DNA from: Lophius americanus
Lineage: Eukaryota > Chordata > Actinopteri > Lophiiformes > Lophiidae
Length of the DNA stretch: 64,000 bases
Direction of reading: 5' to 3'
NCBI GenBank assembly: GCA_037951165.1
Contig: JBBDHG010000015.1
Span: forward strand, 804,501 to 868,500
Positions 34,770 to 47,554 of the stretch are shown one piece after another (within the stretch, counting starts at the first letter, position 1; every line of letters starts with the position of its first letter). Both the position numbers and the translations under genes were made by a program. The notes below the pieces were generated by a model that was not told where the DNA came from, did not search any database, and saw nothing but the letters and a program-made list of their open reading frames with translations.

Positions 34770-37290
34770 ATACTGCTCCAAAAACCTGAAACTATAGCTC
34801 TGAAGTTGGTAAACGAAAAAAACAACAACCTTAAAATACATTTCAATATTTTAAACTAAATCAGTCCCTATAAATCTGGTTCGTGTAACTGTCCGTGAAC
34901 GCAGCATGGTCTTTCAGCTGTCTGGGAACTGACCAGCTGTCATACTCCCGCGTGTTCCCCAAGCAAACAACAGTTAGCGTTGTTTTTACGAGGTAAGATC
35001 TGCTTTTAGTTAACATCTTATTGAACAATAACAACATATGGTTGATAATTTTCCTGGTTAATGTAACCCACAGGCTTAATGAAATATCCATTATACCGTT
35101 AGCCGGCTAGTCAATGTGTTAGCCAGCCGAAGCTAGCATGTGCTGCAGGTTTACTCTCCTTACATTTGTGTTGCACTTACAATTTACAACTCCAGCGAAG
35201 AGCTGGCTTACTATGAGATAATAAAGTGATGATACCGCGGTGAGAACGATTCAGATGTTTGCAATATTTTGTGTCAAACAACCTTACCGGAGGGCTTGTC
35301 TGAACAATTGAGTGAACGGTGGTTTGCACTGAACAACTTGGACAGAAACTGTTTTACTTGCTAATGTGTTTCTATAATCTCGCTGCCCGTACACGTGATG
35401 AATGCTTTAGTGTTAGTTACTTTCATAGACCCCTAACATTTTATCTTCAAGCTCTCAGAGTAATTTAATTTAACTTTTTCAAATCAGATTACTAACATAT
35501 GACGTTGGATTACGTGTCCACGTGTTTCTCATGCTAACTAATACTAGGTAACATTGAAAACTTTGCTGACTAGTGGCATATGCCTGCTATTTATAGAAGT
35601 AACTAGTATAAGCAGGATGTGTGGCACTAAACTATACTATACTAAGTTGGTCGCTATCACTATGAATATTAATTAGTTCTCCCTCATCAGAATCATCCAG
35701 TCATTGTGAAAATAACGCAAAATAGCTGTTGAGCTTTGCAATCATTGGCCAAACCCTTACACCTAATATTAATTTAAAACGTTTCTTTAATTATCTTTCC
35801 TTTTTTTTTATAACCTTTTATTTTTTTAAATCAGATGACACAATTTTTGCATTTCCCACAACCTGCTCTGCTAATTTCAATGACCGTAACAAGTTATTTG
35901 ATAAAACAAGTAATTTGACAATTTTTATTCTATTTACATTATAATATTGAACATTTCCCACACGTGCCTGAAGTTGCGGTCCAACCTGTCACAATGAGGT
36001 AACTGCCCTTTATAAAACTCCATGATGTAATCTAAGCCATCACCAATATCATTTAATCTTAGACATAACCGCCGTCATTTTGTCTTTCTTCGGTGGAGAT
36101 GGAAACAAACTGGGCAAGTAAAGTTAGTATCTACACATACATTATCATATTTTCATCATATTATGTTTGCAGTTGAGTGTTGTCGAGTTTAAAATGTTAA
36201 CCCAGTCGCAGTGAAATACTAACTGATAGAAACCCTTTCAGAAATTCAAAAAGTATTTGTGAAACAATACCCAGTCACCGTCAACAGTGAATCGTTGAAA
36301 TTAAGGCCCAACATGTGTTAAAAACGCTAACTTTAGCCAAAAATGTCTACCCTGTTGTTAAAATGTGCACCTTGTCATCCAGATAGACAATGACTGTTCA
36401 CCATTCTCCATGTTCATCTTTAATGAAAATCTATTATTTTCACAATTGGCAAAACCTATTCTATGATCTCTTTATAAAAAAAGAGGGGGCTAAGGGGCAT
36501 TTAAGTTGATGTTCTATTATTACTTGATATACTATTTGCGGGCCCATTATTTTGCCCTGGAGGCCGTAAACACCCATCCCACATTCCTAAATCTTGACCA
36601 CTAGCCACCTCATTTTATCAAGGTTGGGTCTTAGTAAAAGATGAGACCGGAAAAACTAGTTTCCAGGGCCATACTTTAAATACCTATTTTTCCATAGTTA
36701 TGTTAGCTAGTTAGCAGGGTGAAAACAGGTGCCCCCACCCGGTATCACTCTCTCAAAAAACACATTAGCATCTGTATATACTAATGATTAACTGGTCAGA
36801 TGAGGTCTTGGTATCTTAGCTGATGAGTGAGTGGCTGAGGCCTTACTTGGCTCACATATCCAGTTAACCCAGTAAACTTGCTTCCTGGAATTACTCATAC
36901 CCACATGATTTAATTGCACTATGGTACCTGCATCATTCGTGCTTTCTTTACCTGACCCAGTTTGACTGCGGGTTTTGGGCTCTTTGCATTCTTTTTATCA
37001 TGTTCACTTACATTTTAGCTGCTTTTAAAAAAAAGCAGTTGCATTGTCCCTGCAAAAGAGACCTGCCTACTTTGTAAGTGGAGATTAGAGATTGCATCAG
37101 TCACTCCAACTTGCCTGTGTTATGACCGTAAACATGGTATTATGCAACTTTTCTATGTAAGCACCGAGAGGAACATAACTCCCACTTGTTTATAGTAGAT
37201 GTGTATCAGCCATAAAACGCTAAATGTCCCCAAACACTAATGTTTATTAATCAACATCAAGTCATTTCTCCTTTCTTTCTTTGGTTAGTC
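34770..37290. other. znf706 5' region/intron, no other gene seen
   Basis: No coding signal. CCGCCGTCATTTTGTC near 36,070 may mark an alternative noncoding exon. Confidence 0.4.
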
Positions 37291-37299
37291 TTAGCCAGA

Positions 37300-37434
37300 A
37301 TGGCACGTGGGCATCAGAAGATTCAGTCTCAGCAGAAAAACGCCAAGAAACAGGCAGAGCAAAAGAAGGGCAAGGGTCATGATCAGAAGACGGCAGCCAA
37401 AGCAGCTTTAGTTTTCACTTGCTTTGTGTGCAAG
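37300..37434 (+). CDS. znf706: znf706 first coding exon
   Basis: Forty-five codons from ATG: MARGHQKIQSQQKNAKKQAE, then QKKGKGHDQKTAAKAALVFT and CFVCK. This is essentially identical to vertebrate ZNF706, a 76-residue nuclear protein with a very basic 4F5-like N-terminus and one C2H2 finger, reported to repress Klf4 in stem cells. The exon begins after a polypyrimidine stretch and AG just upstream of ATG, and ends at the strong donor GTAAGT. The first zinc-ligand pair (CFVC) is at the end of this exon. The open frame begins further upstream at 37,240, but that part is intronic. Confidence 0.97.
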
Positions 37435-37439
37435 GTAAG

Positions 37440-38085
37440 TATAAAGTCTCAACTCTGACATATAGGATGTTAAAACCTGGAAAATGGCCAGCGTATGTTT
37501 TGGTGATTAATTTTCATTTCAGAAACAAATGTTGAAAAAATAGTGGTAAATAGATTAAAAATTGAAAAACATGACATTTTTCCCTTTTCAAGACCACATA
37601 GGGATGCAAAATTATATATTATACTAATTTTATTATAGAAAGATTAAGTGCTTTAGGATTATAAAGATCTCTGGTGGAGTGGAATCCAGACTGCAGCTAT
37701 ACATTTTTCATGCTGCCGTATGGTGACATGGACCGTCATAAAGTGGAAAGTTGTGATTGGTCCCGACTTCCTACATAATAGCAGCGTACTAAATGACATC
37801 TTTTACTGTTTGGACTGGGAAACAGTCGTTTTAGACTTCATTGTGTATTTTAATGGGTTATTGACTGGTTGTAATGTTGTAGCTGATTTGACAGAGTGTA
37901 TTAGTGGGTATAATCAAGATTAAACTGATTTCAGAGCTGCAAATGTATTTCATTTACCCTCATTGGAAAGAAAAAGAAGAAAGGGAAAAAAAAACCTTAT
38001 TTAATTTTTGTCTCCATGATTTCATTTTTTAAATCAAAGTAGAAAATCAAACAATCAAATAAAATATATATGTGTTGTTCTCTTC
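37440..38085 (+). other. znf706: znf706 intron
   Basis: A 656-base intron between the two coding exons, with a TTCCATAG acceptor. No repeats recognised. Confidence 0.8.
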
Positions 38086-38090
38086 CATAG

Positions 38091-38186
38091 TCCCAGATGC
38101 CTGACCCAAAAACCTTCAAACAGCACTTCGAGAGCAAGCATCCCAAATCTCCTCTGCCCCCTGAGTTGGAGGGAGTAGAGGCATAA
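38091..38186 (+). CDS. znf706: znf706 second coding exon with stop codon
   Basis: After the acceptor TTCCATAG the exon reads SQMPDPKTFKQHFESKHPKS then PLPPELEGVEA and stop. It supplies the two histidines (HFESKH) that complete the C2H2 finger begun in the previous exon, with C-x2-C-x12-H-x4-H spacing. With the first exon the total is 76 codons, exactly the family length. Phase is 0 at the junction. The exon is on the plus strand, opposite to grhl2 and the same as the 14-3-3 gene. Confidence 0.97.
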   Translation, partial: SQMPDPKTFKQHFESKHPKSPLPPELEGVEA

Positions 38187-38945
38187 ATGGTCATCCTGGA
38201 CACCAAAGTTCTTCAAAGCCCCGCACCAACTCTGCCTCAGTCTGACTGCAATCAATGATTTGATGGATCAGTGTGAAACAGTTCTCTTCATGTAGGCCTT
38301 AACAGGCCTGGTTGCCTTTTGCATATTGCCTACTTCTATCAAATCCTGTTTCCGCTTGTGTTTAATCACATGCCGGGTTTGGATTTCAGGGCCACTGAAG
38401 ATCTGCACAAACCGGGAACAATTCAAGTGGTGAATGAGGACATCTCTTTTCATCCAGGTTTTTTATTTTTCCGAACAGACTCCTCATTGCCCTGACCTGT
38501 TCGCCACAAAGGAAAATGTCTTGCTGCTGGCTCATGTATCTATTAATCTGAAGCTTTCATTATCCAACTCATCATTTATAACCAACATGCTACTTGTTGC
38601 AAACACATGGTGATCTCGAAACAAAGCACTGGTTTGGCTTTCGTGAAATAATTCTGATTAATTTGAAACAATCAAGGTATTTACTAATGCAATCTATTTC
38701 TCAATGACTATGGAATCAATGTATTATTTTATTTCTCACACTGATTGTCAGTTATGGTTTTTCCTCTACAGCAATGTTTCCTTTTCATGCAATCTGTCAT
38801 CAAAAATGTGAACATTTAGATAATCAATCCCAAGCAGCAACAAGTATAGTCAACGCATCTTCACCGTGACACTTGCAAGTGACACTTGTATGTTTAGGGA
38901 AATGAATGTGTTCCAATGATGTATTATAGAATTTTATTAAATTTT
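38187..38945 (+). other. znf706: znf706 3' UTR (probable)
   Basis: There is no coding signal here and it follows the znf706 stop codon directly. A variant poly(A) signal ATTAAA is at 38,936-38,941. The first LINE fragment begins about 120 bases later, which suggests the transcript ends near 38,960. Confidence 0.5.
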
Positions 38946-39064
38946 ACTTGTCGTATATCGTCATTTCTTGAAGTTTTTGAAGTCTAAATTATTCTTGAAG
39001 TCTAAATTATTAACTCAAAGTTTTGTCGGAAACATGATAAAACGGTATGTTCGAATCTGCAGTC

Positions 39065-39860
39065 AGACATCCATCCATCAATTGTCTTCCGCTTATCTGT
39101 GGTCAGGTCGCTGTGGCAGTTGGCGAAGAAGGGTATTCCAGGTGTCCCTCTCCCTAGATACACTCCCCAGCTCATCCTGGGGGATCCGGAGGGGGCTCCC
39201 AGGCCAGACGAGAGGTATTTTATTTTCCCTCCCGCGAGTTCTGGGTCTACCCCGGGATCTCCTCTTAGTTGGAAGTGCCTGAAAACCCTCCAAAGGGAGC
39301 CATCCTAATCAGATGCTTGAATCACCTCGATTGACTCCTTTCAATGTGAAGTAGCAGGAACTTCACTCAGAGCTCCCTCCAGATTTCTCAGCTCCACACC
39401 TCTATCTCTAAGATTGAGCCCAGCAACCCTACGAAGGAAGCTAATTTCTGCTGCCTGTGTCCTTGACCTTATTCTTTCAGTCATTACCCAGAGCTCAGGA
39501 CCACAGGTGAGGGCTGGAACGTAGATGGAGAGGTAAACTAAGAACTTGGCCTTCTGGCTCGGCTCTTTCTTCACCACAAAGGACCGATACAACGTTACTG
39601 CTGATGGTGACCAAACCGCCCGTTCATGTCATGGTCCATTTTCCCATTGATTGAGAACGTGACAACATACTTAAACTCCTTTGCAGCAACTCCCTTCACG
39701 GGGACTGTCCACCATTTTTCAGCAGAGAGACATGGCCACAGATTTGGAGTTGTCAACTCAAATACTAGCCACTATAACACTTAACTGCAAACCACCGACT
39801 GATGAAGCCAATAAACCCACATCATCTGCAAACAGCAGAGATTCAGTTCTAAACTCCCCA
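39065..39860 (-). mobile_element. Rex3-like LINE fragment, reversed
   Basis: The minus-strand frames read KKEPSQKAKFLVYLSIYVPA, ELWVMTERIRSRTQAAEISF, RRVAGLNLRDRG and then RSRGRPRTRGRE. This is the same C-terminal RT region as the copy at 5,200-6,110 but in the opposite orientation and more eroded. It lies just after the znf706 3' UTR. Confidence 0.7.
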
Positions 39861-39899
39861 AACGGGACAATCTTTTGCATGGAAACATTTGCACTATAA

Positions 39900-41490
39900 A
39901 TTAATTTGGAAAATAATCGTTGCAATTAAATGAACTAGAATGCAGAAAACAAAGAATTATACCTTCAAAATATCTTAAAGTCCATAATGCCTACTTAATG
40001 TGTGCCACTGCCAAACCTGGGAAGAAAGAAAGTTAAAGCATACACCCATGGTCTGGCTGACAGGGAGACAGACGGACTCATTGATGGTGACTGGAGCCAC
40101 CCGTGGCTCATTATCGCAGGAAGCGTTGTAATAAAACATCCCTCATTGTGACAGCTTATCGAGGAAACTAACTATAAACAGATCATAAAAAGCTTTGATA
40201 GATGCAGCAGTCACATTTTTTGTCACCCAAACTCTTGATTGGTGTAATAGTTTTAGGAAATTTGTTCAATGGGCATTAACGTCTGTTTTCTCTGGTCTAA
40301 ATTGCAAACAGAACTTAAAAGCTCCTGTATGTAGTTCTGACAAGGACAACACCTTATACTGAAGATGGTAAGACCATATTTCAGGAAACAATTTCAAAGA
40401 CTGTATTCATTACACGCTACCTGTAAGAGATAATGATGCCAATGCAAACTAGGATTTTGGACACAACAGCACCAGTGCCAAATTTGAAACCGGTCTTTAA
40501 ATTGCAATTAGAAAATGTCACCAGTCCAATGTAGGGCTTGCTTCCCTCAAAGAAGCCCAGCAACAAATAAAAATGGACAAACTGTTTAGTGGGAGGGATT
40601 TAAACTGCACCACTGTGTGTGCTTAGTTAACAATAGTACTGCCAGTATTAAGCCTTTAGTCACTCTTCTGAAAAGTAAAATGTGAGTGAATCTTTCCATC
40701 ATAAAGGCTTTCATTTCCTGCTTTCCCTTTTTTTCCAGCCTTGATATGCCTCACTGCAGCTCAAACCCTGTTATTGAAAAGATGTGTTGTCCTCCCACAC
40801 AGACAAGAAATAACTAGAGCCTTGCATTTACTGGCGATACAAAATTGGCTTTGGCTCAAAGTCTCCATAGATGGTCATCCGATGAAAAAAAAAGCCTGTC
40901 ATTTTTAAAAAATGATCTCAGTGGCTCAACAATGTGTTTCAATGGTCATGTTGTTCCTCGGTCAATCTGTAAACTTCCAAATGAAAAAACAGCACTTTGT
41001 CATTCAGGCAAACACACTGCTCTTTTAGATCTCCTTTGACATCTTTCCTGTCTGTTTGGATTCAAACAATTCACACCAAAAGAGGAGCACTTGTACAAGA
41101 TGAAATTGCTTTCATATTTAGGTGAGGGAATTCATTTCCAATCACATGCCTCCATTTGAAAACATGAAAGTGAATACAAAACTAGAGACTCCTATTATTT
41201 ATTTTGAAGAGTAGATATTAGGATTCTTAACTGGTGACCTTTGTGCCAATAGTACTGCTATGTCATTATACTTTGCAATCCTTATCTACTGACCTTTTTC
41301 AGAGATACTCAGGACCCCACCCAAAAGTCTGTGAAACCAGAAACGCCTCACTGAAAACTTGACTATTGAGCAATTCTTACAGCAGATTATTGCCGTAATA
41401 ACTTCACATTTCTCGTATAGTCTGATACACATCAATACAAAGTGGGGCGTCCATGACCTTTCCTGCATTTTGTGTCTACCTTACCCGTCC
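39900..41490. other. intergenic, nothing recognised
   Basis: Short frames only, no recognisable repeat or gene. Confidence 0.4.
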
Positions 41491-41494
41491 GTTA

Positions 41495-41990
41495 TCATTT
41501 TATTTATTTATTAATACAAACCTTTATTTATCCAGGAAGTGTCATTGAGATTAAAAATCTCTTTTTCAAGACAAACCTGGCCAAAGAAGCAGCAAATCAC
41601 ACATTTAAGATACAAGTACTGAAAAGAATCCACAGTGAAACGACAAACTATAAATACAAGGTGGCCTCTCAAGAAAAACAGGAACATGTCTCCATCAGCA
41701 CATTCTTTGATGCTTTTACATTTTTCAATTGAATCCAATTTTAGGTTATTTTGAAGGTTCCAAGTCCATGATGCAGAGCAGGAAAATGTGTTTTTTCCCA
41801 TAACTGTGAAAACAAGGGGTACATTGAAATATAGCCATTTGAAAGAGTGTAGCTGGTAACTACTAGAGATGACACGGAGAAGGGTACTTAGGTAACACAA
41901 ACAGGTTTACCCAGTAAACCAGAGGTGCTTGTACTTGCAAGACTGGTGGAACCAGATAAACAATGACAATTGAGGGGTCATCCCGATGCA
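41495..41990 (-). repeat. dispersed LINE-like repeat, reversed
   Basis: AATACAAACCTTTATTTATC then GAGATTAAAAATCTCTTTTT and CAAGACAAACCTGGCCAAAG match a fish repeat that recurs with GAGATTAAAAATCTCTTTTTCAAG..ACCTGGCCAAGA. It seems to end in a reversed AATAAA tail at its left side. Confidence 0.5.
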
Positions 41991-42894
41991 GTGGGTCAAA
42001 CAAATGTGATACGTTACAGTTGTTAAGAATTTTAAGTGGTGTCACAACTCTGGTTCACTATCTCTCGTCTGTTTCACCAAACATAGACACAAGTATGATA
42101 AAAAAAAAAGAATATGCATTTAGATACTCTACTTAAAATAGCAACATCGTAATTAAGTGACATTACAACAAGGCAGCCAACAGCAAGAGGTAAATGATAT
42201 CATAGGAGAATAAGGAGACGTAAACTCTGTTATGGGTGTATAAGGATAGACTTTGCTCACACCCTGACAAGAACTCGTCACATGGCATTAAAATATGCAG
42301 CAATCACTAGACTCTTAGATAACTGAGTGCAGTTTGATAAACATCCATATTAATCAACTTAAGACTGCTCCAAACTACTTGCAGGTGAGAACCAAGAAGG
42401 TCATGGAAAGGGGGGCATCCAAGCCACATGAGGTCTGACGTGGTATCAAATTTCTAGAATTTGTTGAAAATGAGTTTACGTTCTGAAAAAGTCAGAGAAC
42501 AAGGCAGTACAATTTGTAAATGTAAAATATTGAAATGTTTTAATGTTTGTCCCCCATCCCCAAAGTGAGCTCAGGAAAAAGAACAGCAACTAAAGAGCCG
42601 TCCCACATATGGAACCGGAGCTGTTGTGAATGACTGAATGAATAATCTGTTATTATTGTAAACCACAGCTAATTGATAGCATTTGAAGGAAACATGGGGC
42701 TTGTTGTTTTTCTTTCATGGTCATGGGAGGATGAATTCATATTCCATCCTACTCTTTTTTCTGATTGTTTAATCCTGATATTACCCCTCCACACACTATT
42801 AATTAAATATTTTTTTTAATAACAAACAAAGAACAGACTTTGTCTTTGTAAACAACAATTCCAAGCAACAATAACACAAACACAGACCAACTGC

Positions 42895-43950
42895 ATTTCC
42901 TCTTTCATCAAATCCAGAAAATCTCCTTTTGGCCTTCTCCTTTTATCTTCATCCTGGCAGCTCCATCTCCAGCGTCTTTCTTCCAATAGATCCACTATCC
43001 CCCCTCTTCACGTGTCCAAACCATCTAAATCTGGCCTCTCGTACCCTGTCACTGAGACGTCTAACCTGGGATGTCTTTCCGATATGTTCATTTCTAATCC
43101 TGCCAGTCCTTGTCACTCCCAGAGAGTCTTAATATCTTCGGCTCTGCCACATCCAGCTGTGCCTCCTGTCTTTTGACCAGAGCTGCCATCTCCAAGCCAA
43201 ACACAAGGGCTGGTGTCACTACAATCTTGTAAACCTTTCCTTTCACTCCTGCTGCTACTCTTTTGTCACAGATAAGTCCTGACTCTCTTCTCCACCCACT
43301 CCACCCTGCCTGCACTCGCTTCTTTGCTTCTTTTCCACTATGCCATGTTGCTCTGAACAGTTGACCCCAAGCACTTTAACTCCTGCCCCTTCCTCACAAC
43401 TACTCCGTGCATCATCACCATTCAACCTGCTTCTTTTTTCATTCACACACATGTATTCTGTGTTGCTGCCACTGACCTTCATTCCTCCGCTCTGCAGCTC
43501 ATACCTCCACCGCTCCAGGTTTTTTCCCTCCTGCTTCCTGATCTCACTAAAGATCACAATGTCATCCCAAAGGTCATGGTCCATGGAGACTCCTGTCTGA
43601 CCTCATCTTTCCATCACCATAGCAAACAAGAAGGGGCTCAGGGCCGATTCTTGATGCAGTCCCACTTCAACTGTGTGATTCCTAATACACACCTCAGCGG
43701 TTTCATGCTGCCATCACACATATCCTGTACAACTCTGACGTACTTCTCTGTCACTCCAGACCTCCTCACGCAATACCACAATTTATCCCTCGGCACTCTG
43801 TCGTATGCTTTCTCTAAATCCACAAAGAGACTCCTTCTGGCCTTCTCTATATTTCTCCATCAGCACTCTCAACATAAACATTGCATCTGTGGTTCTTGGC
43901 ATAAAATTATATCTGCTGCTCACAAATTGTAACCGCTTTTCTTAACCTAG
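42895..43950 (-). mobile_element. RTE-type LINE (BovB/Expander-like), dead
   Basis: Minus-strand frames in order read MDLEKAYDRVPRDKLWYCVR, VRVVQDMCDGS, LWDDIVIFSE, NLERWRYELQSGGMKVSGSN, TEYMCVNEK and MQAGWSGWRRESGLICDKRV. They continue with KGKVYKIVVTPALVFGLEMA. These are RT motifs A to E and the thumb of an RTE-clade enzyme. The usual MFADD is LWDD here, and several frameshifts interrupt it. The left end reads, reversed, as the common fish 3' end (ACGTGTCCAAACCATCTAAA). Confidence 0.8.
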
Positions 43951-43999
43951 ATTCCACTCCTCTTTCCCAGAAAATACAAATGTAATAATATGATAGTCA

Positions 44000-44790
44000 A
44001 AAATCCGTACAAACTTCTTTGTAAACATAATCAATTATGTATTTCTGTACCAGAAGGTCTTGCTAATAGCACTGGTGTTCTGGACACTCACACAGTATAT
44101 TTTTGGTAAAATCTACATGTATTATTATCCAGATTTAACCTTGCTTTTAGAAATCCTTTACATTAATTGCATTAATATCATAAATTGTTTTGAATTATTG
44201 TACTTTTGATTTAACGTTTATTTGTAACAACATATACACAACAAAATCGGTTTGCAGAAATAATAGCAGACAGGAATATAGAAATAAATAAGCAATTAAA
44301 AATCAAAGATCCAGCTGATAGTTCCCAATCATACAGCTTGTTCTCATCGCTTTCTTCTCCTTCACCTCCTCCCCTGTGGTGAGAAGTATTTCTTCAGCTC
44401 TTGCAGAAAGTGGAATATATTTGGTTTGGTATCTGTCCATAACACTTGGTGAATATAAAAATTATTCATGCAAACCAAAAAACCCACAAACAGAATCCTT
44501 ATCTAAGTCCAGCTTATTTAAACAAATATAGATGTCCTTCTCCTAGAATTGAATTTCATATCCGGATTTCCTTTTAATAAAATTCTGAACATCCACCTAA
44601 GATATTTTACAATATATACATCTATAAAACAAATGACAATTTGTTTATTCATCTAGTCTACAAAAGGAACAGGAATATTCAATATCAGTCTCAAATATTG
44701 AAAAATATTGAAAGTGGTTGAATTAAATTAGTGAACATTTTCTAAATAGTTATTCAATGTTTTCTAACATTCTTCGTGTTTAGCATGAGC
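44000..44790. other. intergenic, AT-rich, nothing firm
   Basis: May contain another old repeat around 44,200-44,470, but I cannot identify it. Confidence 0.35.
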
Positions 44791-44799
44791 AGACCAAAC

Positions 44800-44945
44800 G
44801 AAGGGTCTTGGGCGCCCTTATTGGCCTTTAGTCAATCAGAGATCAAGAAGGGCGGGTCATGCTTTCCCCATTATAGGGAATGGCGTATAGTATGGTGACG
44901 AGTCCTTCAGCACTTCCGGGTTCGTTTTATTCTATTTTATTTACG
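44800..44945. promoter_or_regulatory. promoter-like patch upstream of the 14-3-3 gene
   Basis: A GC-richer block with an inverted CCAAT (ATTGG) near 44,819, CAATCAG near 44,833 and an ETS core ACTTCCGG at 44,922-44,929. It lies 250-450 bases upstream of the probable first exon of the 14-3-3 gene. It could be a distal part of that promoter or an alternative or divergent start. Confidence 0.35.
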
Positions 44946-45113
44946 TCCTCTAAATACTGTTGACGATTGACTTATTTCTTCATTTGAGGGGCCATTGGCA
45001 TAGATTAATATATTTATCAGTGAATTTAACTTATCCCTGACCTACCAAAGGTAGATACTACATCTCCCAAGAGACTTAGCTGCCGTGCACTTACTGTTAG
45101 CCTGTAAAATTTG

Positions 45114-45180
45114 GTTGCCGTAGTAACCGGACTCTGACGTCATTCATCCGTGTGCCGTCCTGCTCCTATATGATTGGAGG
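45114..45180 (+). promoter_or_regulatory. 14-3-3 gene promoter: X-box, CRE and CCAAT
   Basis: GTTGCCGTAGTAAC at 45,114-45,127 fits the RFX X-box consensus GTNRCC-N(0-3)-RGYAAC. A perfect palindromic CRE, TGACGTCA, follows at 45,135-45,142, and an inverted CCAAT (ATTGG) at about 45,173. All lie just upstream of the noncoding first exon. The order X-box, CRE, CCAAT resembles a compact TATA-less promoter. Confidence 0.6.
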
Positions 45181-45184
45181 GAAA

Positions 45185-45260
45185 CCCCGTGGATGAGCGG
45201 GAGAGAACATCAGCTGTGCAGCCGGAAACAGGGAATAACATCGTCTACCGACACTCACAG
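45185..45260 (+). other. 14-3-3 gene noncoding first exon (5' UTR)
   Basis: A GC-moderate segment with no ATG-led frame of note, ending ACTCACAG and followed by the donor GTTAGTTC at 45,261. It fits the noncoding first exon that YWHA genes usually have, with a 2.3 kb intron before the coding exon. The 5' end is estimated from promoter motifs. A second candidate donor, GTAAGCG at 45,956, could end an alternative first exon. Confidence 0.5.
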
Positions 45261-45261
45261 G

Positions 45262-47540
45262 TTAGTTCGCATGTATTCTTACTGATAACCGAAGCTTTTC
45301 AAAAAAATTTAAATTGCGCCGCTTGCGTCGGGGGAGCGTTATAATTGCACAAGAATCGTTGATATTGGGACAGATGAGGAAACCAGTGATGCACCTCTGC
45401 TCAGTCATTGTTCGGCGTTGACTGAACGGGAAGGGCTATGGCTCACCCATCTAATCGAAGCTAATTTGTTTTACCCACCACGTTCGTAAGGTTTTTGTAT
45501 GCTGTATTAAATTAGATTTGGTTGGTGAAATCTACAAACCATACATAGTAGTCACAAAACCACCAGTTCCAGCTTTTTTTTTTCCGGGAAGCGAAAAAGG
45601 GCGTTCACTGTGTATTGAACAAAACTCTAATTCTAGTAAAACAAATTCGTCGAAACCATTAGTCGGTCTACTAAGTCCGCTTTATTGGTCACTACACATT
45701 TTTACTAATTAAAGAGCGCATACATTTAAATTATATCCGCTTGAAAGGTTCCTCCCCATGTTGGGTCGTATTCTGGCCGTAACGAATAAAGAACTCGGTG
45801 GGCAGGTGTGGGAGTGTGACGTGAAAACTGGGTGGCCGACATTCCTGCGAAGGGTGCAGGTGTCTGCGTGTTGGCAAATTTGACTCACCGATCGTGTGAT
45901 TTTTGAACGGTTTTATCGCTTTGGTTTGGTACTCCTGCGTTTGTTGAGACATATGGTAAGCGATTTTCATAAAAGTACGTTGTTAGTCGTGCAACCTAAA
46001 AGATGAGCAGTTATTTTGATAACGAAATTAACGATCAAATGTCCCAGGTAGGAAGTGGCTTCCGCGTCGAACAATGAGACAGTGAAATGGGTGTCGTCAG
46101 TCGGATCAGAACAAGGCCGGTGATGGCTGCATTTTGATAGATGTCTCAAAAGGCTTGCCTCCCCTGTATCTTAAAGCTTGCCTTTAAATACAAGATACTC
46201 TGTATTATATTTAAGGCCTGTTTAATCATTTTCACTATATACATCTGCTCAACTGTAAGTTCATTAAATTACCTATCTTCAACTATTCTGATAAGTAATT
46301 CATGTAATTCTTCAAGGACAAAAGCTAAATGATCAATGGTTTCACTCTCAGTAGTTAGGGGATAACTGGCTGTTTGTCAGTTAAGAAAAATGTAATTGGG
46401 AGATGGAGGTTTGTGACAAAACTACTATGTAAACTGCTGATAAATTGTTAATGAAAATAATTACACCAACCATAAATCTTGACTAAGTCCCCTGGACCCT
46501 TGACCAGATTCTTTTGAAACCTCTGAGGCACGATTTGTTGTTTTTTGTTTGCTAGCAACATACTTACAAGAGAGAAATAAGGGTTGCCTTCATCATTTTC
46601 TGCCATCCTATTGTGCCAAAACCGCTTTATAAAAAAAAAAAAAAGAGGCCATGGCATATATGGACTTGTAGGTGGCTAAGACGATTTGGACAGTATTGCT
46701 TGGCTGGTTTTGCAGCAAGACTTGGAAGTAAGCTAGGCGCAATTACCTATATAACGTATTAACTTAATAGCTAGCACCGCTCTTACAGATAGGAACATTT
46801 CTATGTTTTTCTTGCTGTGCAGTTGCGATCGGCGAACAACTTTTCTTCCTGCTTTTGGCTACTTTTGTTTATTATCTACATGGCGCGTCATGTGGATAAT
46901 AAACACGCCAAATCCGATTTTCAGTAACTACTTCGCACAGTTGTAGTGAGAAGAAATTAGCTGACAATAGGGAATCGGCTTGTGGCTCTGCTTCAAAATA
47001 AACACCTGCGTTAGCGTGACAATGGCCCACCAACATTTCTGAATGCCCCCTATTGTCTGACAAGCTGCTGATCGGTCCCCGCCCCAATACTGCACATCGA
47101 ATGACGCCCATTGAACCCCAATTGTCAAAAATTATTGTCAAAAAAGTTAAAGATCATACAAAGAATTGGTCTTCAATTTCAGAAAGCTTAATAGAAAAAC
47201 TTCCATTTGGATCATTTGGCTGTAATACCGGGGTATTTGAACCTACCCAAAGCTAGTTTGTGATATGTCTGTGAAGATTTCTATGTGAGATAAGTCGTAC
47301 TACATGTCAACTGTTTTGTTTTTTTCTTCAAACATTAATTTACTTTCACACAAGAGATCAGGTTAGACAGGGAAGTTGTTCAGAGAGGACATTATTATAT
47401 TTACATTGCACTTCCCTGTCATCGTCTTTGTCGCCTTCTTCATGCCCTCCCCCAATGCTTTCTCTTGTCTTCATAATCCATCTTCATTCCACTTTGTTTC
47501 ACACTTACTAACGCCATCTCTGCTGTTCTTACTTCCTCAG
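45262..47540 (+). other. 14-3-3 gene first intron
   Basis: A 2.3 kb intron between the noncoding and first coding exon, largely free of recognised transposons. CpG-richer patches at 45,750-45,960 and 46,850-47,110 may be regulatory or alternative first exons. Confidence 0.5.
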
Positions 47541-47554
47541 CTCATACAGAAACC

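Noticed and set aside
41511..41900. 129-residue minus-strand open frame
   Set aside because: It lies in a dispersed repeat and shows no protein family resemblance.
45731..46149. Minus-strand open frames in the 14-3-3 first intron
   Set aside because: No family resemblance and no splice context; kept only as a possible regulatory or alternative first-exon region.
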